From an uncultured Collinsella sp. (GTDB lineage: Bacteria > Actinomycetota > Coriobacteriia > Coriobacteriales > Coriobacteriaceae): a DNA stretch of 25,527 nucleotides. Below the pieces are notes generated by a model. It did not search any database. It worked only from the letters and a program-made list of their open reading frames with translations, and was not told where the DNA came from. Both the position numbers and the translations under genes were made by a program. Shown piece by piece: positions 1 through 7,852 of this stretch; position 1 is the first letter of the stretch, and each line of letters starts with the position of its first letter. The stretch is from positions 1 through 25,527 of the forward strand of contig CABURG010000007.1 in NCBI GenBank assembly GCA_902493835.1. The letters run 5' to 3'.

Positions 1-113
1 GCAAGCATCTGGTCGAGTCCGCCCGCCGGCGCCAGCAGCTCGGGCAGCGCCGCACCGGCAGCATCCAATCCAGTCTTGTGTTGTCCGCTCGGCCCCATCG
101 TCCGAATCGCCAT
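1..113 (-). CDS. U32-family peptidase (collagenase-like), 5' end only
   Basis: Only the first 37 or so codons lie in the window; the gene runs off the left edge. The translated start contains LPELLAPAGGLDQML, which matches the conserved N-terminal PELLAPAG signature of peptidase family U32 (the YrrO/YegQ/RlhA-type proteins, several of which act in RNA hydroxylation or are annotated as collagenase-like proteases). I chose the ATG at 113 because AAGGAG lies seven bases upstream (121-126). A second in-frame ATG at 98 has no comparable site. The gene is divergent from the penicillin-binding protein gene. The family call rests on one motif, and which U32 subgroup it belongs to cannot be said. Confidence 0.75.
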   Translation of the reverse strand, partial: MAIRTMGPSGQHKTGLDAAGAALPELLAPAGGLDQML

Positions 114-275
114 CGGCAAACTCCTTACCAAGGTATGCATTCACTCTGAAAAATGCCGTCTTCCAGCATACACGAGGCCTCGCGCGCCCCGTTTGGTTTA
201 TCGTGTAATAACTTATGTCCATCCTGCCCCGACGGCACATCCACCGTCCGGCACGACATACCTGGAGGTCAATAT

Positions 276-2468
276 ATGGGTCCTCGCCAACGACAGGGAC
301 GCAGCCGTTCAAAGACGCATGCTCTGCCCATAATCCTGCTCTCGTTTTTGGGCTTTTTGCTTATCGCGGGCGTGGCATTTGGCATCGGCATGGTCGGCAA
401 CGTCAACCGCTGGCTGTCCGATCTGCCCGACTACACCGACGCCAACGCGTATCTGGTGAGCGAGCCCACCGAGATCGTCGACTGCAACGGCAACAAGATC
501 GCGAGCTTCTACACGCAAAACCGCAAGTCCATCACCAAGGACGAGGTCTCCCCCTACGTGCTGCAGGGCACCGTTGACGTCGAGGACGAGCGCTTCTACG
601 AGCACGGCGGTATCGACCTGTGGGGTATCGCGCGTGCTGCGGTGGCAACCCTCGGCGGCGGGCACGAAGGCGCCTCGACTATCACCCAGCAGCTGGTGCG
701 CAACACCATCCTGCAGGAGGAGCAGTTCGACTCGACCATCGAGCGTAAGGTGCGCGAGGCCTACATCGCCATCAAGATGGAGGACATGTACTCCAAAGAC
801 GAGATCCTCATGATGTACCTCAACACCATCTATTACGGCCACGGCGCCTACGGCATCGAGGCCGCCGCCGAGACCTACCTGTCCAAGAGCGCCGCCGACC
901 TCACCCTGAGCGAAGCCGCGCTGCTCATCGGCCTTCCCAACTCGCCTTCGCAGTACGACCCCACGGTCAATCCCGACCTGGCACTGTCTCGCCGCAACAA
1001 GGTCCTCGACAACATGCTGCGCCTGGGCCACATCACCCAGGAGGAGCACGATGCCGCACAGGCCGAGCCCATCACCCTCAACGTGACCGAGATTTCGGGC
1101 AGCGGCGTCGACGTATACTCGCAGCCCTACTTTGTCGCCTATGTTAAGCAGCTGCTGGAGCAGGAGTTCTCGACCGACGTGCTCTTTAAGGGCGGCCTGA
1201 CCGTCAAGACCACCATCGACCCCACGATGCAGCAGGTGGCAGAGAATGCCGTCCGCGAGCAGCTCGACACGCTCTCACTCGACGGCCTGGACATGGGCAT
1301 GGTCGTCGTCGACCCCAAGACCGGCTACATCAAGTGCATGGTGGGCGGCTACGACTACAACGCCGACGAGAACCACGTAAACCATGCCACGGCCAAGCGT
1401 CCCGTCGGCTCCACCTTCAAGGCCTTTACACTGGCAACTGCCATCCAAAACGGCATGAACCCCAACGTCACCCTCAACTGCAACTCGCCGCTCAAGGCCA
1501 AGGGCACCACGACCGAGGTCCAAAACTACGCCAACCATAGCTATGGCAACATCACGCTTAAGCAGGCGACGGCATACTCCTCCAACACCGGCTACATCCA
1601 GGTGGCGGAAGCCGTCGGCAACAGCAAGATCATCTCGCTCGTCAAAAAGCTCGGCATCGATCCCGCCAAGGACAACATCGAGGACGTTCCCGTCATGACC
1701 CTCGGCACCGGCTCGATCTCGCCGCTCGAGATGGCCGCCGCCTACGCGACGTTTGCCAACGGCGGCTACTATCGCCAGCCGATCGCCATCACCGAGATTG
1801 ACTCTCGTACCGGTTCGGTGCTGTACCAGCACACGGACAATCCCTCACAGGTGCTTACCGAGGGCGAGGCCGCCGCGGTCACCGATGTTCTGTCCGGCGT
1901 CATGCAGGGCGGCGGTACGGGTGCTGCTGGCGCCCTGAGCGTCAACCAGCCCTATGCCGGCAAGACCGGCACCACCGACAACACCACCAACCTGTGGTTC
2001 TGCGGATATACCCCGCAGCTGGCGTGCGCCCTGTGGACCGGCTATTCCGCGGGTGAGATTCCCATCCAAAAATACGGCACGGACCTGCTGGGCGACAGCA
2101 CCAACCTGCCTGTCTTTAAGCGGTTTATGAACACCGTTCTGACCGGTACCGAGCGCGGGGAGTTTGCGACCGGTACGGCGCCCACCTATAAGAACAACAG
2201 CGTCTGGAAGTTCTACGGCACCAACAACACCAAGAAGACGGAGAACGACGACAAGGACGAGAACGAGGACGAAGAGGAAACCACCACAACGACTACCACG
2301 ACGACCACGACCACCGAGACCACGGGCGGCGACACCACCGGCGGCACCGGTACGACCGGTGGCTCGACGGGCGGCTCCACTGGTGGTTCGACCGGCGGCG
2401 ATGGCGGCACGCCTACGCCTACGCCCACTCCCGATCCCTCGCCCACGCCTGACGATACGGTCGGCTAG
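276..2468 (+). CDS. Class A penicillin-binding protein (PBP1A-type glycosyltransferase/transpeptidase)
   Basis: This is a bifunctional peptidoglycan synthase that polymerises lipid II and cross-links stem peptides at the outer face of the membrane. With the ATG at 276 (GGAGG at 264-268, seven-base spacing) the product is 730 residues. An upstream in-frame ATG at 153 has no ribosome-binding site. One membrane segment spans about residues 17-41. The GT51 glycosyltransferase domain shows EDERFYEHGG from residue 103 (E103 catalytic by homology), GASTITQQLVRN from 132, and the RKVREAYIAIKME segment. The transpeptidase domain has the S379-T-F-K382 nucleophile motif, S435-S-N437, and K563-T-G-T566. 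From about residue 656 the protein ends in a low-complexity tail: an acidic patch, a run of threonines, TGGS repeats and TP repeats. It stands alone and ends at a strong terminator. The enzymatic call is secure; assignment to a named paralogue is not. Confidence 0.95.
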   Translation: MGPRQRQGRSRSKTHALPIILLSFLGFLLIAGVAFGIGMVGNVNRWLSDLPDYTDANAYLVSEPTEIVDCNGNKIASFYTQNRKSITKDEVSPYVLQGTVDVEDERFYEHGGIDLWGIARAAVATLGGGHEGASTITQQLVRNTILQEEQFDSTIERKVREAYIAIKMEDMYSKDEILMMYLNTIYYGHGAYGIEAAAETYLSKSAADLTLSEAALLIGLPNSPSQYDPTVNPDLALSRRNKVLDNMLRLGHITQEEHDAAQAEPITLNVTEISGSGVDVYSQPYFVAYVKQLLEQEFSTDVLFKGGLTVKTTIDPTMQQVAENAVREQLDTLSLDGLDMGMVVVDPKTGYIKCMVGGYDYNADENHVNHATAKRPVGSTFKAFTLATAIQNGMNPNVTLNCNSPLKAKGTTTEVQNYANHSYGNITLKQATAYSSNTGYIQVAEAVGNSKIISLVKKLGIDPAKDNIEDVPVMTLGTGSISPLEMAAAYATFANGGYYRQPIAITEIDSRTGSVLYQHTDNPSQVLTEGEAAAVTDVLSGVMQGGGTGAAGALSVNQPYAGKTGTTDNTTNLWFCGYTPQLACALWTGYSAGEIPIQKYGTDLLGDSTNLPVFKRFMNTVLTGTERGEFATGTAPTYKNNSVWKFYGTNNTKKTENDDKDENEDEEETTTTTTTTTTTTETTGGDTTGGTGTTGGSTGGSTGGSTGGDGGTPTPTPTPDPSPTPDDTVG

Positions 2469-2491
2469 AAATTCATCCGGCCATAAGCAAC

Positions 2492-2534
2492 AAGGCCCCC
2501 GAGCAGCTTATTAAACTGCTCGGGGGCCTTTTAG
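2492..2534 (+). terminator. Intrinsic terminator of the penicillin-binding protein gene
   Basis: A perfect 15-bp stem (2492-2506 with 2516-2530, GGCCCCCGAGCAG-type core) has a nine-base AT-rich loop and is followed by a short T run. It begins 23 bases after the PBP stop codon. The right arm followed by TTTT fits termination of plus-strand transcription. Confidence 0.9.
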
Positions 2535-2573
2535 TTTGAAGCGACCTGGTGGGCGGTCTTTATACCGGCAAAC

Positions 2574-2607
2574 AAAAAGGGGGTACCGACCAACGTCGAT
2601 ACCCCTT
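2574..2607 (-). terminator. Intrinsic terminator of argR
   Basis: Read on the minus strand, AAGGGGTATCGAC pairs with GTCGGTACCCCCTT (one G-U pair), with loop GTTG and then five T residues (2578-2574). It lies about 50 bases after the argR stop and faces the PBP terminator, so the convergent pair is insulated in both directions. Confidence 0.85.
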
Positions 2608-2656
2608 ACAAGCCACGATGTCAGCGCGCACAGTGCCGAGCGCACAACCCGCACGC

Positions 2657-3094
2657 CTACTTGCGAGAATTGCTCAGCTTATTGATCAGCGCCTCGAGAC
2701 GCTCGCCGTCCTCGGCCGTCTGGGCAATGACCAAAATCGTATCGTTGCCGGCAAGCGAGCCAAGCACATCGGGCAACTCTGCCGCATCAACGGCGGCGGC
2801 GATGCCGGAAGCCGTGCCAGGCTGAGCCTTGATCATAACCAGATTATCGGTACGCAGAACGCCCGTAACGAGCTCGGAAACCATACGCTGCAGGTGCAGG
2901 TCCTCTGCCAGAACATAGATGCCCTCAGGGAGCTTACGCAGCCCCATGTCGGCAATATCGCGAGAGACAGTCGCCTGCGTGCAATCGAAGCCCATAGCGC
3001 GGAGCTCATCGACCAGCACGCGCTGCGTGCGGACGTCCTTATTGCGCACAATATCTCTAATGGCATCCTGGCGCCCATTGCGTTTTTTAGCCAT
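2657..3094 (-). CDS. argR: Arginine repressor ArgR/AhrC
   Basis: This is a hexameric arginine-responsive DNA-binding protein that represses arginine biosynthesis and in some bacteria activates catabolism. With ATG at 3094 the product is 145 residues, the usual family length. A longer ORF from 3127 lacks a ribosome-binding site, whereas an AGAGAGGG stretch precedes 3094. The N-terminal winged helix includes the recognition-helix signature ATVSRDI (residues 41-47, equivalent to the S-R pair of E. coli ArgR). The C-terminal domain carries the arginine-contact motifs GTASGIAAAVD (93-103) and GNDT (116-119). No arginine biosynthesis gene is adjacent, so it is an orphan regulator here. It is followed by its own terminator and preceded by an unusual inverted repeat at 3183-3220. 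Confidence 0.95.
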   Translation of the reverse strand: MAKKRNGRQDAIRDIVRNKDVRTQRVLVDELRAMGFDCTQATVSRDIADMGLRKLPEGIYVLAEDLHLQRMVSELVTGVLRTDNLVMIKAQPGTASGIAAAVDAAELPDVLGSLAGNDTILVIAQTAEDGERLEALINKLSNSRK

Positions 3095-3182
3095 ACAAAC
3101 CCTCTCTCCAAAAGATGGCGGAGACAATCAATCAGTGATTGAATAGTTTAACGCTATTTGAAGGCTTTTGTGTATAAGAACG

Positions 3183-3220
3183 CATTTCGAAACAATTCTA
3201 TGCAAGTTTGTTTCGAAATG
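3183..3220. repeat. Perfect 13-bp inverted repeat upstream of argR
   Basis: CATTTCGAAACAA (3183-3195) is repeated as its exact reverse complement at 3208-3220, with a 12-base AT-rich spacer. Each arm also contains the smaller palindrome TTTCGAAA or a near version of it. It sits between the end of the glycosyltransferase gene (3227) and the argR start (3094), about 90 bases upstream of argR. It has no T run on the minus strand, so a paired operator for argR is as likely as an RNA hairpin. It does not resemble a standard ARG box. Confidence 0.6.
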
Positions 3221-3226
3221 AGCCGT

Positions 3227-4267
3227 TTAGGCGGTTTTTGCACCCGTCCGGTTAAGAAAAGCTGCCAGATGCGTACACATCACGCAGCGCGCGGGCTTGG
3301 CGCTGGCAATCGGCCCAAACAACAGACCGAGTCCCCGATGGTTGTCCTTGAGCGCGGCGACCATCTGACGGGTTCGAGGCGCATCGAGCATATCACGCAT
3401 GCGGGCGGAACGCTCGATTGACGACACCCCATGCGGGCTCAGACACAAATTCTCGATGCAGGCGACCAGTCCGGCAAAGTAGAACTTTTGGCTTGCCAGC
3501 TTGAGCCGACCACCGCTATCTGCTTCCGAAAGTGAGTCCGCAAGCTCGTCGAGCGCTCGGGTGTCATCGGATACCTTGGCATACATGGTGGGATCAAAGG
3601 CATCTGTAAGCTTAGGTGCCGCCGCGTGGAAACAAGCGTCGCCGCAGCCGGAGACGCGCTGCGCCCGCGAGAGCGCACAAGCCATAAACCCAACTGTGCG
3701 AAACGCCTTGTCGTACAAAAGGCATGCCTCAAACAGCGAGCGGCTGTACATCACGCCAGAGGTCTGAACGACTAGGCCGCCTAAAATCAACTGAGGCAGC
3801 CCGGCCACCATCGAAGATTTGCTATCAATGGAAATATGAGCAGCATCCAAGACGCGCGAATGGCGCTCTCGATGTGCATCATAGCGGTCGAGCGACACCG
3901 TGGGGAGCACTATGTCTGCCGTAGTATCGCACGCGATATCGACCATCTTGGAAAGGGATTGCGGAGCAAACCACTCATCGGCGTTCATAGCGATGATTCG
4001 AGAGCCACGCGAGGCAGCAAAACCGGCACGAAGACAAGCGCCGCGCTTCGCATCCTCGACGTCAATCAAATCAATATGGATGTCCCTGTCGGCAGCAACT
4101 TGAAGTGAATGGCGCACACCGGGCGCAGCATCGCGGCAGACAACGACAATCTGCAAATCGTAGAGGTCTTGGTTCTGGATACTCTCGAGCGCACGCATCG
4201 CATAGCTGGGCGAACCTTCTACCACAAGGATCACCGAAAGTCGCGGATGCGAGCCACGTCGAACCAA
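3227..4267 (-). CDS. Family 2 (GT-A) glycosyltransferase-like protein
   Basis: The 346-residue protein begins with LSVILVVEGSPSYAMRALESIQNQ (residues 10-33), the typical first strand and helix of GT2 glycosyltransferases, followed by a second strand LQIVVVCRDA. The region that normally holds the metal-binding DxD reads IIAMNADEW (91-99), so the first Asp of the usual L-D-x-D-D is Asn95 while D97 and E98 remain. No membrane segment is obvious, and the C-terminal half (about 150-346) is unlike any family I recognise. The likely start is TTG at 4267 with AGAGGA upstream; an in-frame stop at 4295-4297 excludes a much longer start. The acceptor is unknown. The gene lies 161 bases after truA on the same strand, with no clear terminator or strong promoter between them. 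Confidence 0.75.
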   Translation of the reverse strand: MVRRGSHPRLSVILVVEGSPSYAMRALESIQNQDLYDLQIVVVCRDAAPGVRHSLQVAADRDIHIDLIDVEDAKRGACLRAGFAASRGSRIIAMNADEWFAPQSLSKMVDIACDTTADIVLPTVSLDRYDAHRERHSRVLDAAHISIDSKSSMVAGLPQLILGGLVVQTSGVMYSRSLFEACLLYDKAFRTVGFMACALSRAQRVSGCGDACFHAAAPKLTDAFDPTMYAKVSDDTRALDELADSLSEADSGGRLKLASQKFYFAGLVACIENLCLSPHGVSSIERSARMRDMLDAPRTRQMVAALKDNHRGLGLLFGPIASAKPARCVMCTHLAAFLNRTGAKTA

Positions 4268-4428
4268 GTTATCCGTCCTCTCGACAGCAATGAATCAAAC
4301 CGTGGTTCATGGTACACCCCGGCAATAAAAGCAATGAGACACCGGTTGTATTGCACGCCAAGAACAGATGTTGCACACGCGCAGCCCACAGATGACAGGT
4401 GCCGACGCACGACGCGTCAAGCCCTCCC

Positions 4429-5253
4429 CTAGTCGAGCACGACAAGCTCGGCGGGATCGTAATCCACGCCCATAAACGTAAGGCCGCAGGCAGGAGCCGT
4501 GGGGCCCGCTGCGATACGGTCGCAAGCGTCGATGACCTCGCGCATCCACTCGGGTTCACGGCGATGCATGCCAATCTCGACAAGCGTGCCCACGATCGTG
4601 CGGACCATCGAATGCAGAAACGCATTGCCCTCGATGGTAAACGTCAGGATGTCCTCGCCAAACGCAACCTCATGGCCAAACTCGGCACGCATCACGCAGC
4701 GATGCGTGGGCTTGCCAACGGCCGAGGCAACCTTGCAAAAGCTCTTAAAGTCCTGCTCACCCAAAAGCGCGGGACAGGCAGCAGACATCGCCTCAACATC
4801 CAAGGGATAGCGATGCCACCACACGGCACCGCGGGACAGCACGGGACGCGCGTCGCGATCGGCAATACGGTACGTATATGTACGTGAACGCGCATCAAAG
4901 CGTGCAGAAAAGCCTTTACGGGCCCTGTAGACCTCGTTTATGGCGATATCTTTGGGCAGCAGAGCATCCATAGCCCGCAGCCACCTACGGCGCGTCAAGG
5001 CGAGCTCAGCGTCCGTTACGGGCACGCTGATGTACTGAGCCACGGCATGTACGCCGGCATCGGTACGCCCCGCGCACGTCAGATCGATCGGGCGGCGAAG
5101 CAGCGTCTCGATGGCTCGACGTAGCTCACCCGCAACCGTCGTCTGTCCCGGCTGCTCGGCAAATCCGCTATACGACGAGCCATCATAGGCCACGCGAAAT
5201 ACGAGCGTGGCGTCAAGCTCGGGGGTCGAATTGAAATCAGACGGCGCAATCAT
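4429..5253 (-). CDS. truA: tRNA pseudouridine(38-40) synthase TruA
   Basis: TruA isomerises uridines 38, 39 and 40 in the anticodon stem-loop of many tRNAs. The 274-residue protein has the expected N-terminal VAYDGSSYSGFAEQPGQTTV segment and the catalytic motif AGRTDAGVHA (61-70, with D65 as the nucleophilic Asp by homology). The C-terminal half includes FLHSMVRTIVGTLVEIG, which is typical of the family. I start at ATG 5253, preceded by GGGAG at seven bases, rather than the TTG at 5268. It follows rplQ, the common bacterial arrangement, but a strong terminator lies between them, so it probably depends on readthrough or a weak promoter of its own. Confidence 0.95.
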   Translation of the reverse strand: MIAPSDFNSTPELDATLVFRVAYDGSSYSGFAEQPGQTTVAGELRRAIETLLRRPIDLTCAGRTDAGVHAVAQYISVPVTDAELALTRRRWLRAMDALLPKDIAINEVYRARKGFSARFDARSRTYTYRIADRDARPVLSRGAVWWHRYPLDVEAMSAACPALLGEQDFKSFCKVASAVGKPTHRCVMRAEFGHEVAFGEDILTFTIEGNAFLHSMVRTIVGTLVEIGMHRREPEWMREVIDACDRIAAGPTAPACGLTFMGVDYDPAELVVLD

Positions 5254-5288
5254 GGGCGCTCCCAACAAACTAGCAACGGTATTGCGAC

Positions 5289-5319
5289 AAAAAAAGAGGG
5301 GTACGCGAACGTACCCCTC
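5289..5319 (-). terminator. Intrinsic terminator of the ribosomal protein operon
   Basis: On the minus strand a perfect 10-bp stem GAGGGGTACG/CGTACCCCTC is closed by a TTCG tetraloop and followed by seven T residues (5295-5289). It lies 26 bases after the rplQ stop and just upstream of the truA start. Confidence 0.93.
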
Positions 5320-5345
5320 GAATATAGCCTATGCAGACGGAATGT

Positions 5346-5813
5346 CTACTCAGCGGTCTCCTCAGCAGGAGCCTCCTCGACAGCCTCGACCTTCTTGGGA
5401 GCAGCGGCCTTCTTGGGGGCCGGAGCAGCCTTCTTGGCCTTAGGCGTGCAGGGCTCGGTGACGAGCTCCATGATAACGATGGGAGCGTTGTCGCCCTTGC
5501 GGTTGCCGAGCTTCATGATGCGAGTATAACCGCCGTTGCGGTCCTGCCACATGCCCTGAGCAGCCTTGTCGAAGATCTCGGCAACGAGCTGCTTATCGCC
5601 GAGCTTGGCGATAGCCAGACGACGAGAGTGCAGGTCGCCCTTCTTGGCCCAGGTGATGATCGGATCGACGACCGAACGCAGCGCCTTAGCGCGGGTCTCG
5701 GTGGTCTTGATGCGGTCGTTCTCGAAGAGGGCCTTAGCAAGGCTCTTCTTCATGGCCTTGGTGTGGCTCGCATCGGTGCCGAGCTTCAGGCCCTTCTTAA
5801 CGTTGTGACGCAT
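5346..5813 (-). CDS. rplQ: 50S ribosomal protein L17 with a C-terminal A/K/P/E tail
   Basis: L17 lies near the exit-tunnel side of the large subunit. The N-terminal MRHNVKKGLKLGTDASHTKAM region and the following LAKALFENDRIKTTETRAKALR segment are characteristic. At 155 residues it is longer than the usual 116-130. The excess is a low-complexity tail from about residue 122 with repeated KKAA/APKK blocks, ending in an acidic EEAPAEETAE-type segment. A GAGGAG site precedes the ATG. It is the last gene of the operon, 30 bases after rpoA and before the terminator. Confidence 0.96.
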   Translation of the reverse strand: MRHNVKKGLKLGTDASHTKAMKKSLAKALFENDRIKTTETRAKALRSVVDPIITWAKKGDLHSRRLAIAKLGDKQLVAEIFDKAAQGMWQDRNGGYTRIMKLGNRKGDNAPIVIMELVTEPCTPKAKKAAPAPKKAAAPKKVEAVEEAPAEETAE

Positions 5814-5843
5814 GGTCTAGTTTCTCCTCAAATATGCGAAGCA

Positions 5844-6785
5844 TTAAGCCTTCAGGCTCAGGCCCATGGACTCAAGCTTGTCCTTCACTTCCTCGATCGA
5901 CTTAACACCGAAGTTACGGATGTTGAGCAGATCGTTCTCCGAGAACTCAACGAGCTGACGGACCGAGTGAATGCTGGCGCGCTTAAGGCAGTTGTAGGAA
6001 CGGACGGAAAGGTCCAGGTCCTCGATCTGCTTGTCCAGCTCGGCGTTGTCGTTGGTGACCTCGGGAGCGAAGATCGAAGCCTCCTCCTCGACCTCGGGGG
6101 TCTCGGCAAGGTTCATAAAGGCGGCCATATGCTGGTTGATGATATTGGCAGCCTGGACCACGGCGTCGCGCGGGGCGATGGAGCCGTTGGTCTCGATCTC
6201 GAGGACAAGGCGGTCGTAGTCGGTGTGCTGACCGACACGGCAAGCCTCAACGAGCTTGGCGCAACGGGAAACCGGCGAGTACAGCGAGTCGACGTGGATC
6301 ACACCGATGGGATCGTTGTCGCGCTTGTTGGCCTCGCCAGAAACATAGCCGCGGCCATAGCCGATGCGCATGCTCATGGTGAGATGGCCACCCTCGGTGA
6401 GCGTAGCGATGTGCTGCTCGGGGTTGACCAGCTCAAACTCGGACGGAATAAAGAAGTCCGCACCGGTGACCTCGCAGGGGCCGTCAACCGAGATGGTGGC
6501 GGTCGCCTCGTCGGTCGTGCCGAGAGCCCTGAAGACAAGACCCTTGACATTCAGGACGATGTCGGTGACATCCTCGACCATGTTAGGGATGGTCATGAAC
6601 TCGTGCTGCGCACCATCGATCTGAATAGCCTCGACGGCGGCACCCTCGAGCGAGGACAGAAGAACGCGACGAAGGGAGTTACCCAGCGTATCGCCGTAAC
6701 CACGCTCGAGCGGCTCGACGGAGACACGAGCAGACGTCTCGTTGATCTCTTCGACCTGAACCTGAGGCCTAATGAATTCTGACAT
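5844..6785 (-). CDS. rpoA: DNA-directed RNA polymerase subunit alpha
   Basis: The alpha subunit dimerises to start RNA polymerase assembly and contacts upstream promoter DNA and activators. The 313-residue protein has the N-terminal assembly domain (ERGYGDTLGNSLRRVLLSSLEG near residues 28-49) and, after an acidic linker, the C-terminal domain (LDLSVRSYNCLKRASIHSVRQL, then NIRNFGVKSIEEVKDKL). The ATG at 6785 has a strong GGAGGT site. The order rpsM-rpsK-rpsD-rpoA-rplQ is the conserved alpha operon. Confidence 0.98.
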   Translation of the reverse strand: MSEFIRPQVQVEEINETSARVSVEPLERGYGDTLGNSLRRVLLSSLEGAAVEAIQIDGAQHEFMTIPNMVEDVTDIVLNVKGLVFRALGTTDEATATISVDGPCEVTGADFFIPSEFELVNPEQHIATLTEGGHLTMSMRIGYGRGYVSGEANKRDNDPIGVIHVDSLYSPVSRCAKLVEACRVGQHTDYDRLVLEIETNGSIAPRDAVVQAANIINQHMAAFMNLAETPEVEEEASIFAPEVTNDNAELDKQIEDLDLSVRSYNCLKRASIHSVRQLVEFSENDLLNIRNFGVKSIEEVKDKLESMGLSLKA

Positions 6786-6817
6786 GTATTACCTCCAGCC
6801 TCAGCAGCCCGGATGGA

Positions 6818-7414
6818 CTACTTAGAGTAGAGCTCGACGATGAGCTGCTCGTTGATATCACCGCTGATCTGCTCACGCGTCGGCAGAGCGAGCACGTTAC
6901 CAGACAGCTTCTCGATATCGACCTCGAGCCAGCCAGGGACCTCAAAGCGCTCGGAGGAAATCAGGGCCTCCTTGATGGGGAGGAGGTCACGGAACTTCTC
7001 GCCGACAGCGACGACGTCGCCGGCCTTGACGCGGTAGGACGGGATGTCCACGCGCTTGCCGTTCACGGTGAAGTGACCGTGACGGACGGACTGACGAGCC
7101 TCTTTGCGGGTGCGGGCGAAGCCAAGACGGAAGACGACGTTGTCGAGGCGAGACTCAAGGATGATCATGAGGTTCTCACCGGTGACGCCGTTCATCTTGC
7201 GGGCCTTGTTGAAGTAGCCGTGGAACTGCTTCTCCAGAACGCCATAGATGAACTTGACCTTCTGCTTCTCGCGCAGCTGCATGCCGTACTCAGATTCCTT
7301 GCGACGGCGCTTGGGCTGACGGATAGATTCCTTCTTGCTGCTGTAACCGAGCTCAGCGGGATCGATCCCGAGCTGACGGCAGCGCTTAAGAACAGGAGTC
7401 CTGTCGATTGCCAT
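6818..7414 (-). CDS. rpsD: 30S ribosomal protein S4
   Basis: S4 is a primary 16S rRNA binder that nucleates small-subunit assembly and can be a translational autoregulator of the alpha operon. The 198-residue protein has the S4 N-terminal domain and the S4 RNA-binding fold (LESRLDNVVFRLGFARTRKEARQSVRHGHFTVNGKRVDIPSYRVKAGD). Only one cysteine is present near the N terminus (C12), so this is the zinc-free (C-minus) form. Its ATG is preceded by AAAGGA. Confidence 0.98.
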   Translation of the reverse strand: MAIDRTPVLKRCRQLGIDPAELGYSSKKESIRQPKRRRKESEYGMQLREKQKVKFIYGVLEKQFHGYFNKARKMNGVTGENLMIILESRLDNVVFRLGFARTRKEARQSVRHGHFTVNGKRVDIPSYRVKAGDVVAVGEKFRDLLPIKEALISSERFEVPGWLEVDIEKLSGNVLALPTREQISGDINEQLIVELYSK

Positions 7415-7433
7415 ATTGATACGATCCTTTCAG

Positions 7434-7838
7434 TTACACGCGGCGACGCTTCTTGGGGCGGCAGCCGTTGTGCGGAATGGGGGTCTTGTCCTGGATGCTC
7501 GAGACCTCGAGGCCAGCAGCCTGGAGGGAGCGGATGGCGGTCTCACGACCGGAGCCGGGGCCCTTGACGAAGACGGAAACCTTCTTCATACCGTGCTCCA
7601 TGGCCTGCTTGGCAGCAGCCTCGGCAGCCATCTGGGCAGCGAACGGCGTGGACTTACGGGAGCCCTTGAAGCCCACCTGGCCAGCCGACTTCCAGGAAAT
7701 GACGTTGCCCTGGGGATCGGTGATCGAAACGATCGTGTTGTTGAACGTAGAACGAATGTGAGCCTGGCCCACGGAAATGTTCTTACGGTCCGCGCGCTTC
7801 AGACGGGCAGCGCGAACGTTCTTCTTAGCAGTAGCCAT
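7434..7838 (-). CDS. rpsK: 30S ribosomal protein S11
   Basis: S11 forms part of the platform of the small subunit and contacts the E-site region. The 134-residue protein contains GQAHIRSTFNNTIVSITD and ends with the canonical TPIPHNGCRPKKRRRV. AAGGAG precedes the ATG. It lies 14 bases after rpsM and 19 bases before rpsD. Confidence 0.98.
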   Translation of the reverse strand: MATAKKNVRAARLKRADRKNISVGQAHIRSTFNNTIVSITDPQGNVISWKSAGQVGFKGSRKSTPFAAQMAAEAAAKQAMEHGMKKVSVFVKGPGSGRETAIRSLQAAGLEVSSIQDKTPIPHNGCRPKKRRRV

Positions 7839-7852
7839 CTATCTAGCGCTCC

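Noticed and set aside
153..275. Longer start for the penicillin-binding protein
   Set aside because: The ATG at 153 lacks a ribosome-binding site and the added residues do not look like a membrane-protein N terminus; the ATG at 276 has GGAGG at ideal spacing.
2275..2450. Tandem ACC/GGC-rich repeats as a possible CRISPR or non-coding repeat
   Set aside because: The repeats are in frame and encode the Thr/Gly/Ser/Pro tail of the penicillin-binding protein; unit length and spacing do not fit a CRISPR array.
3095..3160. ARG-box autoregulation site upstream of argR
   Set aside because: ATTGAATAG and GCTATTTGAA stretches slightly resemble half ARG boxes but do not form the 18-bp palindrome expected, so I do not call an operator.
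5331..6782. Long plus-strand open frame opposite rplQ and rpoA
   Set aside because: It is antisense to two certain genes, is rich in L/V/D/G as expected from reading GC-biased codons backwards, and resembles no protein family. Comparable antisense frames occur opposite secY, rplF-rpsH, xdhC, hyuA, ygeW, ygeY and ygeX.
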